DNA of 64,000 bases. It comes from Anaerocolumna sp. (lineage in GTDB: Bacteria; Bacillota; Clostridia; Lachnospirales; Lachnospiraceae). The notes below the pieces were generated by a model that saw only the letters and a list, made by a program, of their open reading frames with translations, was not told where the DNA came from and did not search any database. This document shows positions 1-9,382 of the stretch, in pieces. The position numbers were made by a program, and so were the translations under genes. Location: positions 1 to 64,000 of the forward strand of contig JAQSXJ010000057.1 of NCBI GenBank assembly GCA_029256725.1, written 5' to 3'. The stretch's first letter is position 1; the number at the start of each line of letters is the position of its first letter.

Positions 1-91
1 ATAGCCCTATTTTAGTAACTCGTAAACTGGTAAAACGTGATTTTAGTCCTGCAAAATCAAGGTTTAATAAAAAACATGAATTTACCTTTTC

Positions 92-130
92 ACTTAACGA
101 AATGTTAAAGAAATGTTAAAGTTATGTTAA
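92..130 (-). promoter_or_regulatory. Four PhoP-like boxes with 11-bp period
   Basis: On the minus strand three perfect TTAACA hexamers (125-130, 114-119, 103-108) and one degenerate TTAAGT (92-97) repeat every 11 bp. This is the tandem TTAACA-N5 arrangement known for PhoP in Bacillus. The boxes would serve a minus-strand gene starting left of position 1, which is outside the window. No clear -10 element is visible in 1-90, so promoter function is inference. Confidence 0.5.
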
Positions 131-203
131 AGTTAAGTGTTATGAAATTTTGAAAATAATTTTTTTTAGATTTTTTTATCTAAATAAGTTCTTCTATTTA
201 AGG

Positions 204-2070
204 TTAAACTCTTAAGCTCATTTCCTTAACAAGAAAACCATTAGGCCGCACAATATATATACTATTTGCTTGTTTTGGTACTTGGACTTCCCAGGTTTCA
301 CCAGGTTTTAGTGTGGGGATTATGCTTTTCGCAATAACCTCCCCCTCTCTCCTAAAGATAATTTCATAATCTTCTATCAGATAACAAGGCAGCGTTTCCT
401 TTACTGACAGGCATAAAAATGTTCCTCCGGTTTCATCATTGCGCTCAAGAATAGCAACTGGAGAGCACACCTCCTGTACTACATAGTAGGAGGGTTTAGG
501 TTCACCGAATATATCCACAGAACCATGTACACGTCTTCTAAACTGGTATTGACCCTGTTCTCCCATCTGGGTGCGATAATCATTAAGGCAGAAATTAATT
601 ATTCCCGCTGATTTCTGGGAATTTTTCATAAATACTCATTTTTTTCTGAAAGAGTTCACATCGTCTCTTATCTCCTCCGGTAAATGCCGGTTCACATAAA
701 CCAAACTCTGATATAACCATGGAACGATTTGGATTGGCCTCAATGATTTTATTCAGTTCATCAACCTCCTCCAGATTACCATGCCAGGTGCCTATATATT
801 CGTTGATCATTAAGATCTCACCTAGACTGGTTGCATCATTGGAAGGGTTTTCAAAGATCGTATTGGTTATATAGTTAACTGGTCGTATTGAATCATACTG
901 CTTTATGTATTTCTTTAGTTCATGGATGAACGCATGTAATTCCTTAGACTGACCGGCGAGCTCGTTACCCATACCCCACATTATAATGGAGGGATGGTTG
1001 TAATGAGATGCAAGCATTTCATCAACCTGCTGCTTAGCTATTAGCATTTGCTGACTTTCAGGCAGTTCAGGAGCTTTACCCCAATATGGTATTTCCTCCT
1101 GGATAAGCATACCGTTGCGATTACACCAATCATAGACTGCATCATCCTGCTGCCAATGAAATCTGGTTAAAACACAGTTGGATTCTTTTAATTGCTTTAA
1201 AGTCTGAACAATATATTCTATTGGCTCTGCGTTTCCATATTCCGGATTAGATCCAGCCATCCACTCTGTTCCGCATAAACGAACATATTCACCATTTAGT
1301 ATAAAGCGATGTCCCTCCGTTATAAATTCACGAAAACCAAAGATTATACTAATTCGGTCAGTAATAGTCTCTTCCTGTTTTAAGCTAATAACTGTTGTAT
1401 ATAGTTTGGGATTATCAAAATGCCATAAGTCCACCTGCTCAAACTGTATTGCCGGGATATCTGTTATAGTCATGTCATTCACTGTCATATCAGGAGAACG
1501 ATATACTAATTGCATTTCCTCCTCAATCCCTTTATAAACTTCGATGCAGCAGCTTTTCTCTTGGTCAGTTGCATCAGGTGTTAGCGCTATCTTAGCTTCT
1601 AAGGTTGCTTTAGCCTGAGTTATACGGTTACCATAGGAAGAAATAACAGGTTTTGCAATTAACTTTACATGGTCAATAGCAGCTTTTCCGGTTATGATGA
1701 AACTAACATCACGATAAATATCACCGTCATCTGCCCAGTCAAATGAATTACCATAAGGCAATGCAGTTGTACTGAAATGATTTTGAACTCTTACTACCAG
1801 ATTGTTTTCCAACCCTATTTGGAATTTATCTTCCATATCAACCATAAATGCAGTAAAGCCCGAATTATAATGCTGACCGATCAGTTCACCATTTAACCAG
1901 ATATCAGCATCCCTATATACACCATTGAATTGGAGGCGCGCTCGTTTTCCAAGCCACTCCTTCTCTGGGATGAACTGATAGGAATACCAGGCACTGCCAC
2001 GGTATTCAACAGTTTCCGGCTCTATGTTAAAGGTATGGGGCAGCTTAACTTCTAGGAAAAAATTAAAAGG
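204..2070 (-). pseudogene. GH2 beta-galactosidase-like pseudogene, 5'-truncated and frameshifted
   Basis: Glycoside hydrolase family 2 gene with two lesions. The first long frame (595-1845, readable back to 2070) holds the end of the sugar-binding jelly roll, the Ig-like domain and the TIM barrel. It keeps the acid/base pair GNE (Glu295 counted from the Met at 1845) and the nucleophile in SEFG (Glu380). The rest of the barrel and the C-terminus continue in another frame (204-629). Joining the frames at about 595-610 restores a normal GH2 sequence and needs removal of one base. The reading upstream of 2070 hits a stop, and there is no start codon before the Met at 1845, so roughly the first 50 residues are lost. 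A single-base sequencing error could explain the frameshift but not the missing 5' end. Confidence 0.85.
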
Positions 2071-2103
2071 TTAGATGCTGATAAAAAGGGTCACTTGAAA
2101 ATA

Positions 2104-2148
2104 AAAGGATATAACAAATAAATTTATCATTGATTTGTTATATCCTTT
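2104..2148 (-). terminator. Minus-strand intrinsic terminator without its gene
   Basis: Perfect 16-bp stem (AAAGGATATAACAAAT and its complement) with a 13-nt loop. On the minus strand it is followed by a T-rich stretch. No minus-strand gene lies immediately to the right. It sits just upstream of the truncated GH2 gene, as expected if a deletion joined them. Confidence 0.75.
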
Positions 2149-2273
2149 CAGACTGTAGACAAAGCCAATTGTTAAAAGATGCATATAAATATATGTGTAT
2201 AAATAATCAATACTATATTTTTATCCTTGCTTATGGTATTCTTTAATAAATCAGACTTGGGAGAGGTACCAAT

Positions 2274-2915
2274 ATGAGATTGCTAATGCTGTATGGAGTA
2301 AATTGCACCAATAAAGTATGGGACTATTTAAAATCCTATTTAAGTGAATATGAGATTGATTATGTGGAATATCCGCACGAAATCACACAAAAGGCCAAGG
2401 AGGTAACTGATATAAGTGAATGGGTCTATGAAAATTATCATCATCAATACTATGAGGCTATAATTGGGCATAGCCTTGGCGGGATAATTGCATTACAATT
2501 AGCAGTAAAATATAAAATGGAGTTTGGTAAATTAATATATTTGGATACGAATTTAAAACCAGCTAATGAGTTTTATAGGAATCTAATGACCCCAGAACAT
2601 ATGGATAGATTTGGTGAAAGTATCATTACAATGTTTCAGGAGGAAAGAAGGTTTTATACACCAACACTATTTGAAGCAATTCAGAATGAATATGACTATA
2701 CAAATTATTTGAAAGAAATTACTCAAAAAGTATATGCCATCTACGGTGATAGGAATCAGAGCGAGTATCGTGATAGAGTGAGAGATTTAAATCTATCTAA
2801 TGAAGCATTGGAAAAAATAGAATTAAAATTTATCAATAATGCATGTCATATGATTATGATAGAAAATCCAAAGCAATTATATGAAACAATCGAAGCTATT
2901 TTAGAAGATAACTGA
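2274..2915 (+). CDS. Alpha/beta hydrolase, small
   Basis: 213-residue single-domain alpha/beta hydrolase. The nucleophile elbow GHSLGG (near residues 65-70) gives the catalytic Ser, and the C-terminal NACHMIMIENP segment has the usual place of the catalytic His. No signal peptide, so it should be cytoplasmic. The start at 2274 follows a GGGAGAGG-type ribosome site. The substrate cannot be read from sequence; esterases, carboxylases and RsbQ-like proteins share this size. It stands alone on the plus strand between two degraded genes, so no operon context helps. Confidence 0.75.
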   Translation: MRLLMLYGVNCTNKVWDYLKSYLSEYEIDYVEYPHEITQKAKEVTDISEWVYENYHHQYYEAIIGHSLGGIIALQLAVKYKMEFGKLIYLDTNLKPANEFYRNLMTPEHMDRFGESIITMFQEERRFYTPTLFEAIQNEYDYTNYLKEITQKVYAIYGDRNQSEYRDRVRDLNLSNEALEKIELKFINNACHMIMIENPKQLYETIEAILEDN

Positions 2916-3035
2916 TTTATAATATAGTCAAATGTGCTATTAGACCTTGGACTATTTGGTCCGACGACAGTGATCAAATTGGTTTGCGGATTTCCCGCTG
3001 GACGAGCATACGAGAAAAATACGCTGATGCCAAAA

Positions 3036-3069
3036 TACAGTATTATGCTTATTACAGTATTATGCTTAT
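3036..3069. repeat. 17-bp tandem duplication
   Basis: TACAGTATTATGCTTAT occurs twice head to tail (3036-3052 and 3053-3069). It lies exactly where homology of the LUD remnant stops, so it looks like a breakpoint scar. Confidence 0.85.
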
Positions 3070-3247
3070 TAAGTATTTCGTACAATCCTATTTGTTCAAG
3101 TGTCATAGAGCCACCAAACCCAATAGTCTGACTGTCAACTTGTGAGTCTATATATTCTGAAGCCTGTATTGCAGTATCAAAAAAATTTACTATATAACCT
3201 CTATCACGCAGTTTTTTTTCTACCAGTGCAAATTTCTCTTTTCTCAT
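3053..3247 (-). pseudogene. LUD-domain (LutC/YkgG-like) gene remnant
   Basis: The first about 65 residues from the Met at 3247 match the N-terminus of small clostridial LUD-domain proteins: a helix-rich start, then IGFGGSMTLEQIGLYEIL, the family signature. After NKHNTVIS, at the 17-bp tandem duplication, the expected middle part (SxNAITE, GNRVA, GxKKV blocks) is absent. The frame continues to 2846 with unrelated sequence and overlaps the hydrolase 3' end on the other strand, so this tail is probably not protein. Full-length family members have about 200 residues. I read it as an N-terminal fragment left by a deletion. Confidence 0.7.
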
Positions 3248-3348
3248 GCCTGCTCTCCTTTTCTTATCAAAACCACAAATTCACATTGAACAAAATCGCT
3301 ACGCGATGGCCTACCAAGGCTATGGTGCAGTTTTCTTTTATATAAAAA

Positions 3349-3424
3349 CAGTGGAAAGCAAGTCTAATAGTAATATTGTTAAATCACGACAAATAACAAT
3401 AAAACAGGATCAAGCTTTCCACTG
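3349..3424. repeat. 11-bp inverted repeat of unknown origin
   Basis: CAGTGGAAAGC (3349-3359) and its exact complement GCTTTCCACTG (3414-3424) flank 54 AT-rich bases. A basic 44-codon open frame (3428-3562) starts four bases after the right arm. It has no clear ribosome site and no recognisable domain. The arrangement could be the end of a lost insertion element, but there is no transposase. Confidence 0.4.
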
Positions 3425-3562
3425 CCTATGAAAAGAATACCACCTATCCGTCTTGTTTTCAAGCGCTCCGCCATACGGTTTTTCTATCGGAACGTACTTC
3501 ACATTCTATGGGATGATATCCGTGTTCCCAGAATGATTTTAGATCATAAAAAAGTTTTGTGA

Positions 3563-3925
3563 TTATAGATTTTTTGATTTAAAGTAGTGGAATTATATAG
3601 TTTTAATTTTTTTTATTAGCCTTAAAGACCAGTTTTTTCATATTATTGATAATTCCTAAGCTTAGAGATACTATTTAATTATAGATAAAGTAATTTAGAT
3701 TAAAATAAATTAAAATTGATATATTGATTGTATTATAGTGGATTCCGTGATATTCTAAATGTAATAAACAAAACAAGTAATAAGATTATAATAAAGATAC
3801 ACCTTATATTAAATTAGTTTAGAAATAAATATATTAATTCAGATAAAAATATCGGCGAAAAATTAATATAACTACTATATCTTATTACTGTTTTTATTAG
3901 AAACTTTATGCCAAAGGAGAAGGCT
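3563..3925. other. AT-rich intergenic region upstream of arabinanase
   Basis: About 360 bases of very AT-rich DNA before the arabinanase. I see no coding frame, riboswitch or strong hairpin. It should contain the arabinanase promoter, but many TATAAT-like strings make a single choice unsafe. Confidence 0.5.
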
Positions 3926-5548
3926 ATGAGAAAAGAAATTTTAAAACTTAGTATTATTTCTATTTTTACTTCCGTACTGATTTTAAGTGGATGCAAGAAC
4001 AAAGACAATGTAAATGAGGCAGTTAAACAAGAACCACAGCAACCGGTTATAACGGGAACTACAACTACAGCACCGACACCGACTCAAGCGAATGAAGAGT
4101 TAGAACCGGCAGAAATTGGAGAGGTTACCTATACCAGGGTATCTGTACATGATCCTTCGGTTATTAAAGCAGATGGTAGCTATTATATTTTTGGTTCCCA
4201 TATGGCCTGGGCTAAAAGTGAAGATCTAATGCACTGGTCAACATTTAAGAACAATATTAATTCAGATTACAACAAATTATTGGGTGACCTCTGGAAAGAC
4301 TATTGCAGAACGGATACAAATCCTAATTTAAATGGTAATCTATGGGCTCCCGATGTGATTTATAATAACACAATGAAAAAATACTGCATCTATATGAGTG
4401 TCAATGGTGATGACTGGAATTCTGTTATTGCTCTTTTGACAGCGGACAAAATAGAAGGCCCCTATGAGTATGCAGGAGCTGTTGTTTATTCAGGCTTTAA
4501 TACGACCTCTCATCCTGTTGCAAAAACGGATGTATACAAGGTCTTAGGTGACAAAGCAGACTTATTCAGATATCAATCGATAAATGATACGAAAATAAAT
4601 GCAATCGATCCTAATCTACGATATGATGATGAAGGAAATCTTTGGATGAGTTTCGGTTCCTGGTTTGGTGGCATCTACATGCTTAAATTAGATACAGAAA
4701 CCGGATTAAGAGATTATAATTATACCTATACCACAGAAAAGAATGTATCAGATGAATATTATGGTTATAAAATAGCAGGTGGAAATGCTGTGTCCGGTGA
4801 AGGTCCATACATATTGAAGTCCGGGGATTATTATTACCTATTTGTATCCTATGGCGGTCTAAGTGCGGAAGACGGTTATCAGATGAGAGTATTTCGTTCA
4901 AAAGATATCACCGGTCCATATGTGGATCAAAACGGTGAGTCGGCTGTATATAAGAGGAATATGAACAATCTTACTACCAAAATCGGTATCAGATTAATGG
5001 GAAGTTATCAGCTTTCTGGTAATTATGACACCCATGTTGCACAAGGTCATAATTCTGTCTTTACAGATGATGATGGCAAGATCTTACTAGTATACCATAC
5101 TCGCTTTGCAGGCGGTAAAAATGGAATTAAAGAGGCACATCAGGTTCGTGTTCAGCAACTTTTTGTAAACGAAGATGATTGGTTGGTTGCAGCACCCTAT
5201 GAATACTCTGGCGAAACACTAGCAGAAACCGGATATTCTAAAGAAGAAATGGTTGGAAGCTACGAGTTCATAGTACACACTCCCAATACCTTTTATCATG
5301 ATTATGGATCAATTATAGCCGGAATTGCAGAAAATAAGAATATAGTATTAAATGATGATGGTTCAGTTTCCGGAGATTTAAACGGTGCTTGGAGCTATAA
5401 AGAAGGAACCTCTGATATGGCAATCAACATTGATGGTGTTGAATATAAAGGGAAGTTTATTAAGCAAGCTACTGAAAATAAACATAGAATTGTAATGACT
5501 TTTACTGCTTTAGGTGAAAATGTTTGTGTTTGGGGAAGTAAGAAATAA
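3926..5548 (+). CDS. GH43 endo-alpha-1,5-L-arabinanase, lipoprotein
   Basis: Secreted arabinan-degrading enzyme of family GH43, 540 residues. A lipoprotein signal with lipobox ILSGC (Cys23) is followed by a Thr/Pro-rich linker to about residue 60 and the five-bladed propeller. The three catalytic acids fit the family: base Asp76 in HDPSV, modulator Asp228 in AIDPNLRYD, and acid Glu292 in SGEGPY. The C-terminal blocks LVYHTRF and QVRVQQLF are typical of endo-arabinanases, followed by a small beta domain. I chose the Met at 3926 over the one at 3908 because AAAGGAG sits directly before it. It is a single gene with its own terminator. The Cys anchor places it on the outer face of the cell membrane, fitting use of pectin side chains. 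Confidence 0.92.
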   Translation: MRKEILKLSIISIFTSVLILSGCKNKDNVNEAVKQEPQQPVITGTTTTAPTPTQANEELEPAEIGEVTYTRVSVHDPSVIKADGSYYIFGSHMAWAKSEDLMHWSTFKNNINSDYNKLLGDLWKDYCRTDTNPNLNGNLWAPDVIYNNTMKKYCIYMSVNGDDWNSVIALLTADKIEGPYEYAGAVVYSGFNTTSHPVAKTDVYKVLGDKADLFRYQSINDTKINAIDPNLRYDDEGNLWMSFGSWFGGIYMLKLDTETGLRDYNYTYTTEKNVSDEYYGYKIAGGNAVSGEGPYILKSGDYYYLFVSYGGLSAEDGYQMRVFRSKDITGPYVDQNGESAVYKRNMNNLTTKIGIRLMGSYQLSGNYDTHVAQGHNSVFTDDDGKILLVYHTRFAGGKNGIKEAHQVRVQQLFVNEDDWLVAAPYEYSGETLAETGYSKEEMVGSYEFIVHTPNTFYHDYGSIIAGIAENKNIVLNDDGSVSGDLNGAWSYKEGTSDMAINIDGVEYKGKFIKQATENKHRIVMTFTALGENVCVWGSKK

Positions 5549-5731
5549 GAAAATATGTAAGAGAACCCCAGCGGTCTATTAATCGTAAATTAGATAAGAT
5601 AGGAAAAGCTATACTTCTGATGCAAGCAGTTGCAGGCAAACGTCTAAAATCGCATATAAATGAACTAAGTGATTTAACCATAATCAAAGAAATTTAAAAA
5701 GCTAATAGTTGTAGAATATATAATTGCATTT
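5549..5731 (+). other. Region after arabinanase with a short conserved-looking frame
   Basis: A stop-free plus-strand frame from about 5551 to 5696 reads as about 47 residues rich in Lys, Arg and Leu, without a start codon. It resembles the tail of a protein but I cannot name a family. It may be a gene remnant or chance. Confidence 0.25.
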
Positions 5732-5788
5732 AACTCAAGAACTGAATGTAAATTGTTAAAATACCAATTTCCAGTCTGCTCTTGAGTT
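5732..5788 (+). terminator. Terminator of arabinanase transcript
   Basis: Outer stem AACTCAAGA / TCTTGAGTT with an inner AAATTG-CAATTT pairing, followed by eight T on the plus strand (5790-5797). Confidence 0.75.
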
Positions 5789-5869
5789 ATTTTTTTTGCT
5801 CATTACTGCTTTTACTCCACGAAGCATGATATGGTCTGGAATGTCAAAGAATTAGAATCTTATTCTTAC

Positions 5870-5964
5870 TTCTTTCTACTATACATATTTCGTTCTACTA
5901 TACATACTTCGTTCTACTATTCTTACTTTGTTCAATTATTCTTACTTTACTCTACTATTCTTAC
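5870..5964. repeat. 19-bp imperfect tandem repeat, five copies
   Basis: Five head-to-tail 19-bp units starting at 5870, 5889, 5908, 5927 and 5946, with consensus close to TTCGTTCTACTATTCTTAC. Copies drift progressively. It lies in the space between two convergent genes and shows no dyad symmetry, so it is not a CRISPR. Confidence 0.85.
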
Positions 5965-6044
5965 TTGAACTTTGCATTTACTCTATTATTCTTCTTTTGA
6001 AATGATACTTATATAAAGATATCTTAGGGTTCAATATACTGATC

Positions 6045-7003
6045 TTATTTAATATCAATAGCTTTCTTCGCCCATAACGAATCTTTAAGTACAGCTCTTC
6101 CGACGCCAATTAAATCCGCTTGCCCGGAAGCAAGCAGCTCTTCTGCCACTGTTCCATCAACTATACCACCGGTTAGTATAACTGGAATAGAGACTGCATC
6201 TTTAATAGGCTTTGTAAGTTCTGCAAAATACCCCTGCAACCACCGCTTATGTCCAGAAGATCTACCCCGGCTTTTTCAAACATTACTGAAGCTTTAACAC
6301 TATCTGCTTTCGTGCTTCCACCTTCCATGTAATCACATGCACCTAAACGTAAGGCAATGATAAACTCATCTCCTACATTTTTGCGAACGGATTCTATGAT
6401 TTCCAGATGCAGGCGAACTCTTCCTTCTAAAGTAGAACCGTTATACTCATCATTTCTCTTATTAGTTAGGGGGGAATAGAATTGATTCAATAGATATCCA
6501 TGTGCCGAATGAATTTCAACACCATCGAACCCAGCTTCTTTCGCATAGATTGCTGAATTGGTAAAATCCTTAACAATACTTTCTATTTCATCTTTACTTA
6601 ACTCATGTGGTATTTCAAACTTATCAGATAAACGAACGGCACTCGCACTTACCGTTTCTTTTCCGGTTACTTCAGAAGAAGTCTGGCAACCAGCATGACT
6701 AATCTGAGCAATTACTTTTGCACCATTTTTATGAATGATTGAAACTAGTTGACTAAGACCATTAATACAGGAAGCATCTGCTATAGAGAGCTGTCCAAGA
6801 CTTGCTTTTCCTTCTGTATTTATATATGCATGTTCTGTAATAATCAGGCCAAATTGGCCGTCCTGTGATTTTTCATCGTAATAGGCGCATAGTTCCTGAC
6901 TTACTACGCCATTATCAGATTTGGCAGAAGCCATTGGTGGCATCACGAATCGATTATCCAGGGTTATACCTTTGATTTTTAGTGGTTGATTGATATGTAA
7001 CAT
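6045..7003 (-). pseudogene. Old-yellow-enzyme family oxidoreductase, frameshifted
   Basis: NADH:flavin oxidoreductase of the OYE family (FMN TIM barrel). The start at 7003 follows GGAGG. The N-terminal part keeps FVMPPMA, the ISHAG loop and EIHSAHGYLLNQF, which hold FMN and substrate contacts. After DLLDISGG the frame is lost at about 6240. The remaining barrel, including the phosphate-binding TGGI and GVGRA segments, continues in another frame to 6045. One missing base explains the break. Joined length would be about 320 residues, normal for a single-domain member. It is either a true pseudogene or a sequencing error; the sequence alone cannot tell. Confidence 0.85.
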
Positions 7004-7120
7004 TTTATATTCCTCCAACTTTGAATAATGCCTTTAATAATAATGATATTTTAACTATTATAGATAAATGTATCACAATAATACCATTATTAACAGTATG
7101 CACTTTATTGTAAGATACTA

Positions 7121-7240
7121 TCAAAAAGGTGAGTTGCTACTGTCTCCAGCTAATACCATGGAACCGTCTGCTCGTAAACCAATAGAAAAATATTCGCCTG
7201 CCTGTATTGCTACGATATTCGACCAATCTTTTATATCCAT
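7121..7240 (-). pseudogene. Orphan RCC1 repeat, 39 residues
   Basis: A small minus-strand frame with AGGAG before its ATG encodes one RCC1-type blade: W-x-x-IVAIQAGEY, then SIGLRADGSMVLAGD. Real RCC1-family proteins have several such blades, so one repeat cannot form a propeller. It probably remains from a larger deleted gene. A short translated peptide is possible but unsupported. Confidence 0.6.
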
Positions 7241-7267
7241 AGCACTCCTGTTATGCTTTAAAGTAGC

Positions 7268-7301
7268 AGAACAATGCCTGTATATGTACAGGCATTGTTC
7301 T
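7268..7301 (-). terminator. Perfect hairpin downstream of the M3 peptidase
   Basis: 15-bp perfect stem AGAACAATGCCTGTA with a 4-base loop. The T-tract is weak on both strands, so termination is likely but not certain. It lies about 70 bases past the peptidase stop. Confidence 0.6.
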
Positions 7302-7370
7302 AGTTTAAAGTAAATAAATCTATCTCTATTAATTATATCTATTCTTAGCTGCTGTTATTTTTATAGTTGT

Positions 7371-9083
7371 TTATTTAGCTTCCATCTTCTCAATTTCATT
7401 TAGTAATATTTCTTTCGCACTGGAAATAGCCCTAGCTACACTACCTTCTTCAAAAGGAACAGAAAGGTTAGCCACTTTCAGCAGTTCCAGATAACTCTTA
7501 CTGGAACCGGCTTTGCAGAGATTTAAATAGTCCTGCCATGCCTGTTCTTTATTCTCCAGGTAACGTTTTTTAAATTCCATAGCACCCATGGTAGTTAAAG
7601 TATAATTGATGTAATAGAAAGGATACAGGAAGATGTGCAGTTTATGGTACCAGAAACCGCCTCTTTCCATAAACTCGTCATTCTCATATTTACGCCAAGG
7701 CATGTATTTCTCTTCTAACTTATGCCATTCCTGGGTTCTTTCCTTCGGAGTAAGTTCCGGATGCTCATAGACAATATGCTGGAACTCATCCACTGCTACA
7801 CCAAAGGGTACAAAAGTCATTGCTTCCTGAAGATGTGCGAAGCGGAATTTATCCGCAGCATCTCCGAAGAATTGCTCTGCATATGGATAAGAGAACTGTT
7901 CCATAGACATGGAATGAATTTCCGCAATGTCCGTACTACCCATGTGGTACAGGAAAGTTTTCTGCTCTCTCATAGCTTCATAACCGGCAAATGCATGACC
8001 TAACTCGTGGGTTAATACCTGCATATCAAATATAGTATGGTTAAAGCAGGAGAACACATAAGGAGCATTGTATAATGGAAGGGTGGTCATATATCCGGTA
8101 GATGCCTTACCCGGTTTATTTTTAAGATCCATCAACTCGTGATCTATCATGAAATCAATAAATTCAGCAGTTTCAGGGCTGAGGTCATGGTACATCTTCT
8201 GAGCTTCTTTAACCAGATAATCATCATCCCCGATGGGTTCTGCGTTTCCGTCAGGAAATATGAATTTCTCATCGAAGACTTTAAGCTCCTCTACACCAAT
8301 ACGTTTTTTCTGTGCTTCATAAAGTTTCGTACAAAGAGGTACGATTTCTTTTCTTACCTGCTCGCGGAAAGCAGCAACTTCCTTTACGCCGTAATCACTG
8401 CGTTCCTGCTTCTTATAGCCTAAGGGAATGAAATTCTCATAACCCAGAGCTCTTCCCATTTCATTTCTGATTTGTATCAACTGACTAAAGATATCTTCCA
8501 TTTCTTCTTCATTGCTATGATAGAAGTCGGAGTAAGCTTTAAAAGCAGCCTTTCTTAAATTCCTGTCAGGATTTTCAAAATATTTCTGTACTCCATATAG
8601 ATTTAGAGTCTGACCTTCAAAAGGAATTTTAGCGGTTGCCATGAGTTTCTGATACTGCTGAGTAAGTTTCCCTTCTTTTTGTAAGAAGGGAATAATCTCA
8701 TCTTTAAACTGATCTACGCTTCGTTGCAGTCTGGTTAAGAGCTCTTTCCCATATTCCTTGTTAATATCCTCTGCAAAGCTGCTTGCGATAAGAGCTTTAT
8801 AAAGTGCTGTTTGAGCTGTACCAAGCTCTGCACTCCTCTCATCAATAAATTCTACTTCCTTCTCGTAAAACTCATCTGTAGTGTCAAGGGTATTACGTAT
8901 AAAAGCAATTGTTGTCATTGTTTCTACAGGCGCATTTATTTCTTCTAATTTCTGAATTGCATCTTGCACCTCAGCGTAAGAAGCAGCACTTTTAACCTGC
9001 TCCGTCAGCTTGTTAAGTCCCTGTTCATATTTATCAAAGTCAGGTCTTTCATATTGTAATGTTGAAAAAGTAAATTTATCCAT
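7371..9083 (-). CDS. M3 family oligoendopeptidase (PepF-like)
   Basis: 570-residue cytoplasmic zinc peptidase that cuts short peptides. The M3 signature LTHELGHAF gives zinc ligands His359 and His363 with catalytic Glu360; the third ligand is in AEIHSMSMEQF downstream. The C-terminal GGFWYHKLHIF and YYINYTL blocks are typical of clostridial PepF homologues of this length. I start at 9083 because AAGGAGATAAC precedes that ATG; the Met 30 bases upstream lacks a ribosome site. It is monocistronic. An internal role in peptide recycling is inferred from the family. Confidence 0.9.
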   Translation of the reverse strand: MDKFTFSTLQYERPDFDKYEQGLNKLTEQVKSAASYAEVQDAIQKLEEINAPVETMTTIAFIRNTLDTTDEFYEKEVEFIDERSAELGTAQTALYKALIASSFAEDINKEYGKELLTRLQRSVDQFKDEIIPFLQKEGKLTQQYQKLMATAKIPFEGQTLNLYGVQKYFENPDRNLRKAAFKAYSDFYHSNEEEMEDIFSQLIQIRNEMGRALGYENFIPLGYKKQERSDYGVKEVAAFREQVRKEIVPLCTKLYEAQKKRIGVEELKVFDEKFIFPDGNAEPIGDDDYLVKEAQKMYHDLSPETAEFIDFMIDHELMDLKNKPGKASTGYMTTLPLYNAPYVFSCFNHTIFDMQVLTHELGHAFAGYEAMREQKTFLYHMGSTDIAEIHSMSMEQFSYPYAEQFFGDAADKFRFAHLQEAMTFVPFGVAVDEFQHIVYEHPELTPKERTQEWHKLEEKYMPWRKYENDEFMERGGFWYHKLHIFLYPFYYINYTLTTMGAMEFKKRYLENKEQAWQDYLNLCKAGSSKSYLELLKVANLSVPFEEGSVARAISSAKEILLNEIEKMEAK

Positions 9084-9382
9084 TGTTATCTCCTTATCTG
9101 TATTAATTTTCATTGGATTTAGTATATGAATGTATGTATCCCTTTATAATAATACCAATTACATTTCACAGATACAAGCATAACATGGTAATAAAAACCA
9201 AGTTTAAGATAATTGTAATAATTCCTTACAGGGGATTTAAGTGTTATGATACTAGGCTTAGAAAATGTAAAAAGAGCCATTAAACATATGTTTAACAGCC
9301 CGCAATAAACTAATCAATCGTTATAATATCTTATTACTATATATTTCTATATAATAATGTTATCTGTTTCAAATAACAATAA

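Noticed and set aside
2934-3131. Plus-strand 65-residue frame over the LUD remnant
   Set aside because: No start signal and no recognisable domain; probably chance in decayed sequence.
5870-5964. CRISPR array
   Set aside because: The 19-bp units are head to tail with no unique spacers and no cas genes.
9280-9295. 16-bp palindrome TTAAACATATGTTTAA as operator
   Set aside because: It lies between two minus-strand genes, far from the start of either, and very AT-rich palindromes arise by chance here.
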